A DNA stretch of 5,483 nucleotides from Fimbriimonadia bacterium (GTDB lineage: Bacteria > Armatimonadota > Fimbriimonadia > Fimbriimonadales > Fimbriimonadaceae), in contig JALGXY010000020.1 of assembly GCA_029824495.1 (NCBI GenBank), positions 1 through 5,483 of the forward strand, read 5' to 3'. Below the pieces are notes generated by a model, which was not told the DNA's origin, did not search any database, and saw only the letters and a list, made by a program, of their open reading frames with translations. A program made the position numbers and the translations under genes. Below are positions 1 through 5,483 of this stretch, piece by piece (positions within the stretch are counted from its first letter, which is position 1; every line of letters starts with the position of its first letter).

Positions 1-456
1 GGTTTCTCACCTGCAGATGCCAACGACCTGATCGAGACCTACAACGAGCGATTCCCTCGAGTCAAAGCATTCACTGAAGAGTTGATCGAAGAGGCTCGGC
101 AGAAGAGCTTCACAACAACTCTGGCCGGTCGCAGACGATACTTCCCTGAGATCCACGCTTCAAACTTCAGTCGCCGGCAGGCTGCAGAGCGCCAGGCAAT
201 GAATGCTCCGATCCAGGGCACGGCTGCCGACATGATCAAGATCGCGATGCTGAATGTCCACGAGTATCTGAAGACATCTGAGCTGAAGATGCTTCTGCAG
301 GTTCATGATGAGCTCGTCTTCGAGGCCCCGCTGGGATCAGAAGCCGAAGCCGCCCCTATAAAAGAGCTGATGGAGCAGGCGCTGCCGATGGATGTGCCGA
401 TTGAGGTCGATGTCAAGATCGGTCCGAATTGGAATCAGATGGTTCCGGTCGATTAG
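1..456 (+). CDS. polA: DNA polymerase I, C-terminal part (5' end outside window)
   Basis: This is the C-terminal 151 residues of a family A DNA polymerase, which fills gaps in DNA repair and Okazaki-fragment processing in the cytoplasm. The reading frame is open from base 1 and stops at TAG 454-456. Recognisable landmarks, in order, are a TLAGRRRYFPEI block (fingers-to-palm region), the NAPIQGTAADMIK segment, and palm motif C, QVHDELVFE, whose catalytic metal-binding Asp is codon 307-309, followed by Glu. The protein ends GPNWNQMVPVD, as is usual for this family. The O helix (motif B), motif A and any exonuclease domains lie upstream of the window, so it cannot be told whether the 3'-5' exonuclease is active. 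The end overlaps the convergent membrane-protein gene by 44 bases, and I see no terminator hairpin after the stop. The identification is firm. Confidence 0.96.
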   Translation, partial: GFSPADANDLIETYNERFPRVKAFTEELIEEARQKSFTTTLAGRRRYFPEIHASNFSRRQAAERQAMNAPIQGTAADMIKIAMLNVHEYLKTSELKMLLQVHDELVFEAPLGSEAEAAPIKELMEQALPMDVPIEVDVKIGPNWNQMVPVD

Positions 457-901
457 GCATCGCAGACTCAACCGCTTTATAGAGCCCATCCGAGTCATCT
501 GTCCCGAGCCAGAAAACTCTGCCTGAGGCCAGCTGAAGCTCGACCGCGTCGAGCCCCGAAACGTTGTACATCCAGCCGTTCGGGATCCAGCGGATGCCCC
601 AGCCGTACCACCATCGACTCTTGACCCGGCGGCAGCCGACGACCTGTTCCATCGGGATCGACTTCTTAACCCAACCGATGCCAAAACTTGCTGAGACAGC
701 GCGGTCTGTGACCTCGATATGGAGGGAGTGGAAGACCAGCAGAACCAAGACCATCAGCGAATCGCCCAGCAGAAAGGCGAAGGCGACTTCAGTTGAGCCA
801 TCCATAAAGGCGCCGACAGTCAGCGCGCCAAAAAGGGCCAATACGACCCCCATCAAGGCTCGGACCAGAGTCCCCGGCTGAGTGTGCTGATAGACGGCCA
901 T
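413..901 (-). CDS. Two-helix membrane protein with PH-like domain, function unknown
   Basis: This encodes a 162-residue protein starting at ATG (899-901); an in-frame stop lies only eight codons upstream, so no longer start is possible. Residues about 12-33 and 38-60 form two hydrophobic segments, probably a membrane hairpin. From about residue 61 there is a soluble beta-rich part (HIEVTDRAVSASFG, then KKSIPMEQVV), a striking WWYGWGIR..GWMYNVSGLDAVE block at about 97-121, a further strand pair (QLASGRVFWLGTDD) and a final helix (GLYKAVESAM). This pattern of strands then a C-terminal helix resembles bacterial PH-like domains. The Trp/Gly/Tyr-rich block resembles one I recall from uncharacterised membrane proteins in many bacteria. 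The tail is polar and probably disordered. No enzyme motif is visible. Its 3' end overlaps polA antisense. The gene follows tRNA-Ser on the same strand after 42 bases. It is likely a real gene, but its role is unknown. Confidence 0.85.
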   Translation of the reverse strand: MAVYQHTQPGTLVRALMGVVLALFGALTVGAFMDGSTEVAFAFLLGDSLMVLVLLVFHSLHIEVTDRAVSASFGIGWVKKSIPMEQVVGCRRVKSRWWYGWGIRWIPNGWMYNVSGLDAVELQLASGRVFWLGTDDSDGLYKAVESAMPNRPEPSDSNSDRS

Positions 902-910
902 CCTGGCATC

Positions 911-916
911 AGGATA
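911..916 (-). promoter_or_regulatory. Possible -10 box for the PH-like membrane protein gene
   Basis: Read on the minus strand, TATCCT fits the loose TANNNT pattern of a -10 element. It would place a transcription start about three bases before the ATG at 901, that is, a nearly leaderless mRNA. It lies inside a perfect 10-base palindrome, AGGATATCCT (911-920). No well-spaced Shine-Dalgarno is present: the only AGGA is about 15 bases from the ATG. The match is weak, and the gene could instead be read through from the tRNA or the gene before it. Confidence 0.25.
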
Positions 917-943
917 TCCTGCTTAGCGCAGAAAAAGTGGAGA

Positions 944-1035
944 TGGCGGAGAGGGTGGGATTCGAACCCACGGAAGCCTTGCGACCTCACTGCTTTTCGA
1001 GAGCAGCGCACTAAACCGGACTATGCGACCTCTCC
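944..1035 (-). tRNA. tRNA-Ser (anticodon CGA)
   Basis: On the minus strand a complete class II tRNA of 92 bases including an encoded CCA can be folded by eye. The acceptor stem is GGAGAGG with CCTCTCC, discriminator G, then CCA at 946-944. The anticodon stem is CTGCT/AGCAG around the loop CTCGAAA, giving anticodon CGA, which reads the serine codon UCG. The long variable arm (AGGTC, loop GCAA, GGCTT, with G-U pairs) is typical of serine tRNAs. The T arm is GTGGG-TTCGAAT-CCCAC. It strongly resembles the E. coli tRNA-Ser(CGA) layout. The 5' end is 14 bases after the stop codon of the DUF255-like gene on the same strand. A run of five T follows the CCA by about seven bases, but without a hairpin of its own. 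Short open frames over this region are tRNA shadows. Confidence 0.97.
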
Positions 1036-1048
1036 GCAGAAGATTTGT

Positions 1049-1054
1049 ATTATG
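1049..1054 (-). promoter_or_regulatory. Probable -10 box of the tRNA-Ser promoter (CATAAT)
   Basis: Minus-strand CATAAT ends at 1049 and predicts a transcription start near 1042, seven bases before the mature tRNA 5' end, a sensible leader for 5' processing. No recognisable -35 (TTGACA-like) is seen 16-18 bases upstream. The hexamer is identical to the one upstream of the DUF255-like gene at 3054-3059. The TAA stop of that gene (1050-1052) lies inside it. The placement is seen directly; promoter activity is inferred. Confidence 0.5.
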
Positions 1055-3047
1055 GCGCAGCCGATGAATCACCGGAGGGGCCCGGAGGCCCGACGCGGAC
1101 CAAGCCGGTATTTTTCTGCCATCTGTAGACGCCGTCGAGAGCTGGGTCAGGGCTGACCACGACCATGACACCCGGCCTGGTTGAAGCCTCGATTCGAAAC
1201 AGCTTTGCTGCCTCTGGGCCGCCCACAACGATGACCTGCCCTGACTCGATCTGTCTGACCACCGTCATGAGGCCGCCCAGGTTTCTGGCAGACCGGTTGG
1301 CAGCCTCACCGAACTGGACCACCGTATGGACACCCAAATCGTAGAGCTGTTCATCATCCATCAGGGCTGCACAGGCTATGAGAGTCTCGGCAAGCTGGCC
1401 GCCATGTGAGCGGATGTCGGAATCGAACCAGGCAGGAATCGTCGGGCCGATATCTCCGACCATCGGCTCTGGGTCGGCCGATGCCAATAGCAGCCTGCCG
1501 TCGAGCCGCCTGTGCCAGGCGTTGATCTCTCCGAGCACGGCCAGGGCTTTTTCGAGCCTCGCAGGATCTTGGTCTGCCATCGCCAGCCAGAGGTTCGCCT
1601 CGGCATAGCCGATAAGGTCCGTCAGCTGAGTTTCAAACTGTATGGGAGAGTGCCTGATCTGACCGGCCTGATCGACGGCTCGGCTTTCAAGTGCCGCAAC
1701 GGCTGCCCGGCCGATTGCGATGATTCGATCACTGTTGACTGTCAGGCCCGCTTCGATCAGTCTGGCTGCAGAGAGACCAATGATGTCAGCCCGGTCATCT
1801 CCGCTCTCGGATGGCCGATGTCGCCACGATTTGCGAATTTTGTCAAAGATCGGCGACAGTTGTTCGGACTTGGTGAATCTCAGTTGAAATGGGGATATCC
1901 ACGGAACCATGAGCGGGCTCTGCTCAAGCGACAGATTTAGATTATTGATCAGAACCTGCCGTTCCTGAACCGAAAGAGCAGTGCTCAGCCGACTCATCGA
2001 AAGCGACCAGCTCTCGGTTCGACCGTCGACACGAGCGATGTCAAATCGAGACGTTGAGATAACCCCAGGAGAGAGGTGGTTTTCAGAGATGCCTTCCGCC
2101 AGCATCTCGGCCAGCTGCTTGTATTCAATCCTGCCAGTAAACGAGGCCATGCGAGCGGCAAGCACGACCATATCGGCCTGGATCGCCATCGACTGCCTCG
2201 GTTCGGGCTCCATCCAGTCTGAAGAGTGGGAGGCGGTGAAAACACCTGACCAGACCCAGTCGACCATCGGTGATTCAAGAATAAGGTCGAGAGTCTGCTG
2301 GGCCAGCTCAAGCTCTCCATCCTGTGCCAAGAATCTGATATCCCAGGGTTGAAGGGTGCGTCTGCCAGCTTCTGGCTGACCCACAGTTGAGATCAGCAGC
2401 CTCTTGAAGCCGTTGGCGCTCGGCAGCCGCTTAACGCTTGCATTCGTGACAATGTTCAGCTCTTCAGCATTGATCTCTTCGAGCTCCAGTTCGCCCTCCC
2501 GAATCCGTTCGATCGCCTGATCGACCCAATCAAAGAACTGATCCGAATCCGGAAGAGCTCGACTGTCTTCCGAGCTGAGCCAGGAGACGAGCTCACCCTT
2601 TCTGCTGAAAATGTAAGCGTTAAATCCAGAATCTGACTCGAGCTGTGACTGAGAGATCGGCAGGATCGCAGCTTCCCAGCGAGGATCCTCATCGAGGTCG
2701 ATTCTAATCGGGTGAAACAGCCTGCTGACCCTCTCGGCTGCTGCTTTGTCGGCAAAGACACGCTCATCTAGATGCTTGGCAAAGCTGCTCGAGTCACGGC
2801 CGACCACGAGCAGAATCATCTTGCGGCCACCGACTGCCGACTCGAAAGCCTCTCGAGAGCCGGGAAGCCAAGGGATTTCGTGATGAGCTGCGTTTCTCAA
2901 GAACCCGCCACGATTGATCAGAAGGGGGTTCGGCTCCTGTCCTGGGATCGCCGGGCGAAGAACAGCAGCAACACCGATGACAACCGCAAGAAACACAACG
3001 GTTCCTGCGGTCGATGTATAGCTCTGTCTTCCTCCAGCGGACGGCAT
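1050..3047 (-). CDS. Membrane-anchored DUF255/YyaL-like protein lacking the family's cysteines
   Basis: This encodes a 665-residue protein. A short basic N-terminus and one hydrophobic segment (about residues 14-30) suggest an anchor or uncleaved signal, with the rest outside the cytoplasm. Residues about 56-180 look like the thioredoxin-like domain of the YyaL/SPATA20 (DUF255) family: HEIPWLPGSREAFESA, then a strand (MILLVVGRD), SSSFAKHLDERVF and HPIRIDLDEDPRWEAAI, matching the family's 'STCHWCHVM..ESF' and 'KVDREERPDVD' blocks. The CxxC is replaced by Ser87..Ala90. Residues about 235-600 follow the family's alpha/alpha-barrel order, including WMEPEPRQSM where relatives have VPHFEKMLYD, and KSWRHRPSESGDDRADIIGLSAARL where they have a PHRDDK..WNGLM-type segment. 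A C-terminal strand, GQVIVVGGPEA (603-613), is also family-like. The only cysteine is Cys559. The start codon has no Shine-Dalgarno but a -10 box six bases away. Family assignment is by recalled motif order and is fairly confident; the substrate is unknown, and in this state it is probably not a redox enzyme. Confidence 0.8.
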   Translation of the reverse strand: MPSAGGRQSYTSTAGTVVFLAVVIGVAAVLRPAIPGQEPNPLLINRGGFLRNAAHHEIPWLPGSREAFESAVGGRKMILLVVGRDSSSFAKHLDERVFADKAAAERVSRLFHPIRIDLDEDPRWEAAILPISQSQLESDSGFNAYIFSRKGELVSWLSSEDSRALPDSDQFFDWVDQAIERIREGELELEEINAEELNIVTNASVKRLPSANGFKRLLISTVGQPEAGRRTLQPWDIRFLAQDGELELAQQTLDLILESPMVDWVWSGVFTASHSSDWMEPEPRQSMAIQADMVVLAARMASFTGRIEYKQLAEMLAEGISENHLSPGVISTSRFDIARVDGRTESWSLSMSRLSTALSVQERQVLINNLNLSLEQSPLMVPWISPFQLRFTKSEQLSPIFDKIRKSWRHRPSESGDDRADIIGLSAARLIEAGLTVNSDRIIAIGRAAVAALESRAVDQAGQIRHSPIQFETQLTDLIGYAEANLWLAMADQDPARLEKALAVLGEINAWHRRLDGRLLLASADPEPMVGDIGPTIPAWFDSDIRSHGGQLAETLIACAALMDDEQLYDLGVHTVVQFGEAANRSARNLGGLMTVVRQIESGQVIVVGGPEAAKLFRIEASTRPGVMVVVSPDPALDGVYRWQKNTGLVRVGPPGPSGDSSAAP

Positions 3048-3053
3048 GGGGCC

Positions 3054-3059
3054 ATTATG
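3054..3059 (-). promoter_or_regulatory. -10 box of the DUF255-like gene (CATAAT), leaderless
   Basis: On the minus strand CATAAT is followed by exactly six bases (GGCCCC) and then the ATG at 3047-3045. With usual -10 geometry the first transcribed base is the A of the start codon, so the mRNA would have no leader. No Shine-Dalgarno-like purine run stands before this ATG, which supports the reading. No clear -35 is seen. Activity is inferred from spacing only. Confidence 0.6.
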
Positions 3060-3069
3060 AGCTGAGGGC

Positions 3070-3075
3070 TATAAT
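3070..3075 (+). promoter_or_regulatory. Consensus -10 box of the gatC-gatA-ispE operon (TATAAT), leaderless
   Basis: A perfect TATAAT lies six bases (TCCAGC) before the gatC ATG at 3082, again placing the predicted transcription start on the A of the start codon. The nearest purine-rich stretch, GAGGG at 3065-3069, is 12 bases from the ATG, too far for a good Shine-Dalgarno, and it would lie upstream of the predicted start. No TTGACA-like -35 is visible at the right distance. It points away from the minus-strand -10 box at 3054-3059, with ten bases between the two hexamers. Confidence 0.65.
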
Positions 3076-3081
3076 TCCAGC

Positions 3082-3378
3082 ATGTCGATTTCGATGGAAG
3101 AGGTGAGGCGAACTGCTGAACTCGCCCGACTTGAGCTTGATGAAGCTGAACTGGCTGCGTTTCAGGGAGAACTCAACGCCCTGCTCGGCCACTTCGAGGA
3201 CATCCAAGAAGTCGATACTGAAGGACTCGATCCCAAGCCGCACGCCGTTGCGCTGACCAGCGTCTGGGCAGAGGATGAAATCGAAGAGGGCTTGAGCCGC
3301 GAAGACGCTCTCAGCGGAGCCGCAAAGACTCGAGCCGGCCTCTTCATCGTCCCCACGGTGATTGAGGAAAGCCACTGA
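3082..3378 (+). CDS. gatC: Asp-tRNA(Asn)/Glu-tRNA(Gln) amidotransferase subunit C
   Basis: GatC is the small subunit of the GatCAB amidotransferase, which converts Glu-tRNA(Gln) and/or Asp-tRNA(Asn) to the correctly charged Gln- or Asn-tRNA; it clamps GatA to GatB. The 98-residue length is normal. The N-terminus (MSISMEEVRRTAELARLELD) is the typical helix of the family, followed by a helix ending GHFEDIQEVDTEGLDPKPHA and the closing 'GLFIVPTVIE' segment, which matches the family's 'G.F.VP.V.E' tail. The ATG at 3082 is preferred over an internal ATG at 3094 because the -10 box fits it and family members start this way. The stop TGA overlaps the gatA ATG by one base, so the two are probably translationally coupled. 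gatB is not in this window and must lie elsewhere if the complex is complete. Confidence 0.95.
   Translation: MSISMEEVRRTAELARLELDEAELAAFQGELNALLGHFEDIQEVDTEGLDPKPHAVALTSVWAEDEIEEGLSREDALSGAAKTRAGLFIVPTVIEESH
3364..3368 (+). promoter_or_regulatory. Ribosome binding site of gatA
   Basis: GAGGA ends nine bases before the gatA ATG (3378), within the last codons of gatC. It shows that this genome does use Shine-Dalgarno sites for internal operon genes, in contrast to the probable leaderless first gene gatC. Confidence 0.6.
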
Positions 3379-4826
3379 TGACAGGATTGACTGCTGCAGA
3401 GCTGTCCGCCAAGCTTCAGAGCAGAGAAATCTCTGCGCAAGAGGCTGCCGAGGCTCATTTCGACCGGATCGAGACGATCGACGGCGACTACGGCGCCTAC
3501 CTGCTTCTCTGCCGAGAAGAGGCGATGAAGCAGGCCGAAGCAGCCCAAGCGATGCTTGATGCTGGCGATGCCCCTGCCCTGTGCGGCATTCCGTATGCGC
3601 TCAAAGACAACATCGTCACAAAAGGCATCACCACAACCTGCGCCAGCAAGGTTCTCGAAGGCTGGGTGCCTCCTTACAGCGCCTCGGTCTACCAGCAGAT
3701 GCAGAACCAAGGCATGGTGCTCCTCGGCAAAACCAATCTCGACGAATTTGCGATGGGCACCTCGACCGAGAACAGCGCCTATCAGCTCACTCGCTGCCCG
3801 TGGGATCCCCACTGCTCTCCTGGCGGGAGCTCTGGCGGATCAGCAGCAGCCGTTTCTGCTGAACTCGCACCGATCTCATTCGGCTCCGATACAGGCGGAT
3901 CGGTCCGACAGCCAGCATCGCTCTGCGGCGTTGTCGGCTTCAAACCGACCTACGGGCGCATCTCCCGGTACGGTCTCGTAGCGTTTGCATCGAGCCTCGA
4001 TCAGATCGGTCCGTTTGGCCGTACGGTTGAGGACACATCGCTAGCTTTTGAAGCGGTGGCCGGTCACGACAGACACGACTCAACCTCACTGCCCAATGCT
4101 GCCTACTCGAGCAAAGAGTTGAAGAGCGGCAGTCTGAAGGGACTGAAGATGGCGATCCCGAAAGAGCTGTTCGGCGACGAGGTCGACCCTGGTGTCAAAG
4201 AGGTTTTCGAGCGGGGCATCAAAAAGCTGCAGGCGGAAGGAGCGATCGTCTCAATCGTTTCCCTGCCTTCGCTTCAGCTCGGCGTCACAACGTACTACAT
4301 CATCGCTCCGGCTGAGGCGAGCAGCAATTTGGGCCGCTATGATGGCATTCGGTTCGGCCCAAGAATTGAAGAAGGAGACCACAACAAGTCGACTGCCATG
4401 ACCCGCGGTCAGCTCTTTGGCCACGAGGTCAAGCTGAGGATCATGGTCGGCACCTACGCGCTCTCTGCCGGCTACTACGACGCCTACTATCACCGTGCGC
4501 AGCAGGTTCGCGGTTTGATGGCTGATGAGATGGCCGAGGTGATGAAAGAGCATGATGTGATCATCTCGCCGACATCTCCGGTCTCTTCCTTTCGGCTGGA
4601 AGACGATAGCCTCGACCAGATGGCCCTGAAGATGCTCGATCTCTGTACCATCCCAGCGAACATGGGTGGATTTCCAAGCATCTCGATCCCTTGCGGAGCT
4701 GACAACGATATGCCAGTCGGACTGCTTCTGACCGGCCCGGTTATGGGCGACGAGAAGCTCCTCCAGGCGGCATGGGCGGCAGAACAGGCGCTCGGTTTTG
4801 TGGGTCGCCGGCCTCCTATCCTGTAG
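3378..4826 (+). CDS. gatA: Asp-tRNA(Asn)/Glu-tRNA(Gln) amidotransferase subunit A
   Basis: GatA is the glutaminase subunit of GatCAB: it releases ammonia from glutamine and passes it to the kinase/transamidase site on GatB. The protein is 482 residues, the usual family length, and carries the full amidase signature. The Ser-cisSer-Lys triad is visible: Lys76 in ALKDN, the cis-Ser Ser151 in the GGSSGGS loop, and nucleophile Ser175 in SDTGGSVRQPAS, a constant three-residue offset from the S. aureus GatA numbering. The conserved GFKPTYGRISRYGLVAFASSLDQIGP block follows at 187-212, and the C-terminal ISPTSP..IPANMGGFPSISIPCG segment is present. No key residue is missing. The start ATG overlaps the gatC stop (TGATG) and has a good GAGGA site. 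The stop TAG is nine bases before ispE, so the three genes are likely one transcript. Confidence 0.97.
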   Translation: MTGLTAAELSAKLQSREISAQEAAEAHFDRIETIDGDYGAYLLLCREEAMKQAEAAQAMLDAGDAPALCGIPYALKDNIVTKGITTTCASKVLEGWVPPYSASVYQQMQNQGMVLLGKTNLDEFAMGTSTENSAYQLTRCPWDPHCSPGGSSGGSAAAVSAELAPISFGSDTGGSVRQPASLCGVVGFKPTYGRISRYGLVAFASSLDQIGPFGRTVEDTSLAFEAVAGHDRHDSTSLPNAAYSSKELKSGSLKGLKMAIPKELFGDEVDPGVKEVFERGIKKLQAEGAIVSIVSLPSLQLGVTTYYIIAPAEASSNLGRYDGIRFGPRIEEGDHNKSTAMTRGQLFGHEVKLRIMVGTYALSAGYYDAYYHRAQQVRGLMADEMAEVMKEHDVIISPTSPVSSFRLEDDSLDQMALKMLDLCTIPANMGGFPSISIPCGADNDMPVGLLLTGPVMGDEKLLQAAWAAEQALGFVGRRPPIL

Positions 4827-4829
4827 GAT
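4818..4829 (+). promoter_or_regulatory. Ribosome binding site of ispE inside a small inverted repeat
   Basis: AGGA (4825-4828), which includes part of the gatA stop TAG, is seven bases before the ispE ATG and is a good Shine-Dalgarno. It is also the right arm of a small inverted repeat ATCCT-GT-AGGAT, which could fold as a four-pair hairpin with a four-base loop. The hairpin is weak, and ribosomes finishing gatA would open it; coupling of ispE translation to gatA is an inference. Confidence 0.45.
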
Positions 4830-4835
4830 CAGCTT

Positions 4836-5483
4836 ATGGATCGGACCATCTGCCCGGCTAAGGTCAACCTCTTTCTGAGCGTCGGACCACCAGAGCCGTC
4901 AGGAATGCACCCGATTCGAACGATCTTCCAGGCCGTGAGTCTCTGTGATGACCTCGAAATCACCTGGGGAGCGGACTCTGACAGCATCGAGTGTGACTGG
5001 CCCAGTCTGCCTGAGCAGAACACATTGACAAAGACCCTCCGCCTGACACGCGAGCTGACCGAAGTTCCTCCGTGCGCCATCAAACTGACAAAGCGGATTC
5101 CTTCTGAAGCCGGGCTCGGAGGAGGCAGCTCAAATGCGGCTGGTCTGTTGAGGCTGATTCTGCGTCGATTTCCTGACTTCCTCTCGGAACAGGATGCCCA
5201 GCAGATCGCTTCTGGCGTCGGAGCAGATGTGTCCTTCTTCCTGACAGGCGGGCGGGCGATTGGAACCCACTATGGGGAGAAGATCGAGCCTCTGCCCGAC
5301 CAAGATGAGCAGTGGTTTGTCCTTGCCAAACCAGAGCAGGGTGTCAGCACAGGAGCCGCTTACAAGATGCTCGACGAAGCTCCGAGGGAATGGCGAGACC
5401 TCCCCGAAACCGATGTGCTGTACAACGACTTTGAGCTTGCCGCCCCGAACGCGTGTCAAGATCTGGCGGAACACATGAAGTCT
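4836..5483 (+). CDS. ispE: 4-diphosphocytidyl-2-C-methyl-D-erythritol kinase (3' end outside window)
   Basis: IspE phosphorylates the 2-hydroxyl of CDP-methylerythritol with ATP, a cytoplasmic step of the non-mevalonate (MEP) route to isoprenoids. The frame is open from ATG 4836 to the window end: 216 residues, about three quarters of the usual 280-300. It shows the GHMP-kinase plan: CPAKVNLFLSV at the start with catalytic-type Lys9 (Lys10 in E. coli), an SGMHPIRTIFQAV segment, the ATP-binding glycine loop IPSEAGLGGGSSNAAG at 88-103, and GVGADVSFFLTGGRA with Asp131, equivalent to the catalytic Asp141 of E. coli. LYNDFE at 195-200 is also family-typical. Two differences stand out: Met24 where most relatives have the Tyr of DGYH, and Ser133 where DVPFF-type Pro is usual. 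The gene follows gatA after nine bases. Function is confident. Confidence 0.95.
   Translation, partial: MDRTICPAKVNLFLSVGPPEPSGMHPIRTIFQAVSLCDDLEITWGADSDSIECDWPSLPEQNTLTKTLRLTRELTEVPPCAIKLTKRIPSEAGLGGGSSNAAGLLRLILRRFPDFLSEQDAQQIASGVGADVSFFLTGGRAIGTHYGEKIEPLPDQDEQWFVLAKPEQGVSTGAAYKMLDEAPREWRDLPETDVLYNDFELAAPNACQDLAEHMKS

Noticed and set aside
919..936. Small hairpin (CTGC-TTAGC-GCAG) next to a run of five A/T
   Set aside because: On the minus strand the T run comes before the hairpin, and on the plus strand the run is A, so neither strand has intrinsic-terminator order.
884..1156. Plus-strand open frame of 90 codons containing WDSNPRKPCDL
   Set aside because: This is the complementary-strand shadow of the tRNA T arm and variable arm, not a protein gene.
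923..1228. Minus-strand open frame of 101 codons running over the tRNA
   Set aside because: Its C-terminal PWVRIPPSPP stretch is the familiar shadow peptide of a serine tRNA, and the rest is antisense-frame DUF255-like coding sequence.
1512..1940. Plus-strand open frame of 142 codons inside the DUF255-like gene
   Set aside because: It is antisense to a continuous 665-residue frame with family motifs, has a patchy composition, and shows no family resemblance.
3094..3378. Later start for gatC at the internal ATG 3094
   Set aside because: There is no Shine-Dalgarno before it, and both the -10 spacing and the normal family N-terminus favour ATG 3082.
3162..3812. Minus-strand open frame of 216 codons opposite gatC and gatA
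   Set aside because: It lies wholly antisense to two clearly conserved genes, has no recognisable domain, and has no promoter or ribosome site of note; it follows from the codon bias of the real frame.

Overview
The window is a dense stretch of bacterial chromosome with moderate to fairly high GC by eye. It holds six protein genes, two of them cut by the window edges, and one tRNA; every intergenic gap is under 45 bases. I see no mobile element, CRISPR array or long repeat. The lineage is not certain. The gatC-gatA-ispE order and the -10-like boxes placed right at start codons, without a Shine-Dalgarno, fit a lineage that uses leaderless mRNAs (for example Actinobacteria, Deinococcus-Thermus, Chloroflexi or Armatimonadota). 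The style of the IspE and DUF255-like proteins makes me lean weakly to an Armatimonadota-like bacterium.

Layout. (1) 1-456, plus strand: the last 151 residues of DNA polymerase I, with the palm motif C. (2) 413-901, minus strand: a two-helix membrane protein with a PH-like C-terminal domain, overlapping the polA 3' end tail to tail by 44 bases. (3) 944-1035, minus strand: tRNA-Ser(CGA) with encoded CCA. (4) 1050-3047, minus strand: a membrane-anchored DUF255/YyaL-type protein (thioredoxin-like fold plus alpha/alpha-barrel region) that has lost the family's cysteines. (5) 3048-3081: a 34-base divergent promoter gap. (6) 3082-4826, plus strand: gatC and gatA, overlapping by one base. (7) 4836-5483, plus strand: ispE, cut by the right edge.

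How the genes fit together. gatC, gatA and ispE look like one housekeeping operon: two subunits of the tRNA-dependent amidotransferase followed by an isoprenoid (MEP pathway) kinase. The minus-strand genes read DUF255-like, tRNA-Ser, PH-like membrane protein, and may be partly co-transcribed, although the tRNA seems to have its own -10 box.

The most interesting points are the outward-facing pair of -10 boxes at 3054-3075, each exactly six bases from an ATG (predicting two leaderless transcripts); the reuse of the same CATAAT hexamer for the tRNA, where it contains the stop codon of the preceding gene; and the cysteine-stripped DUF255-like protein. I did not find an obviously new multi-gene system.
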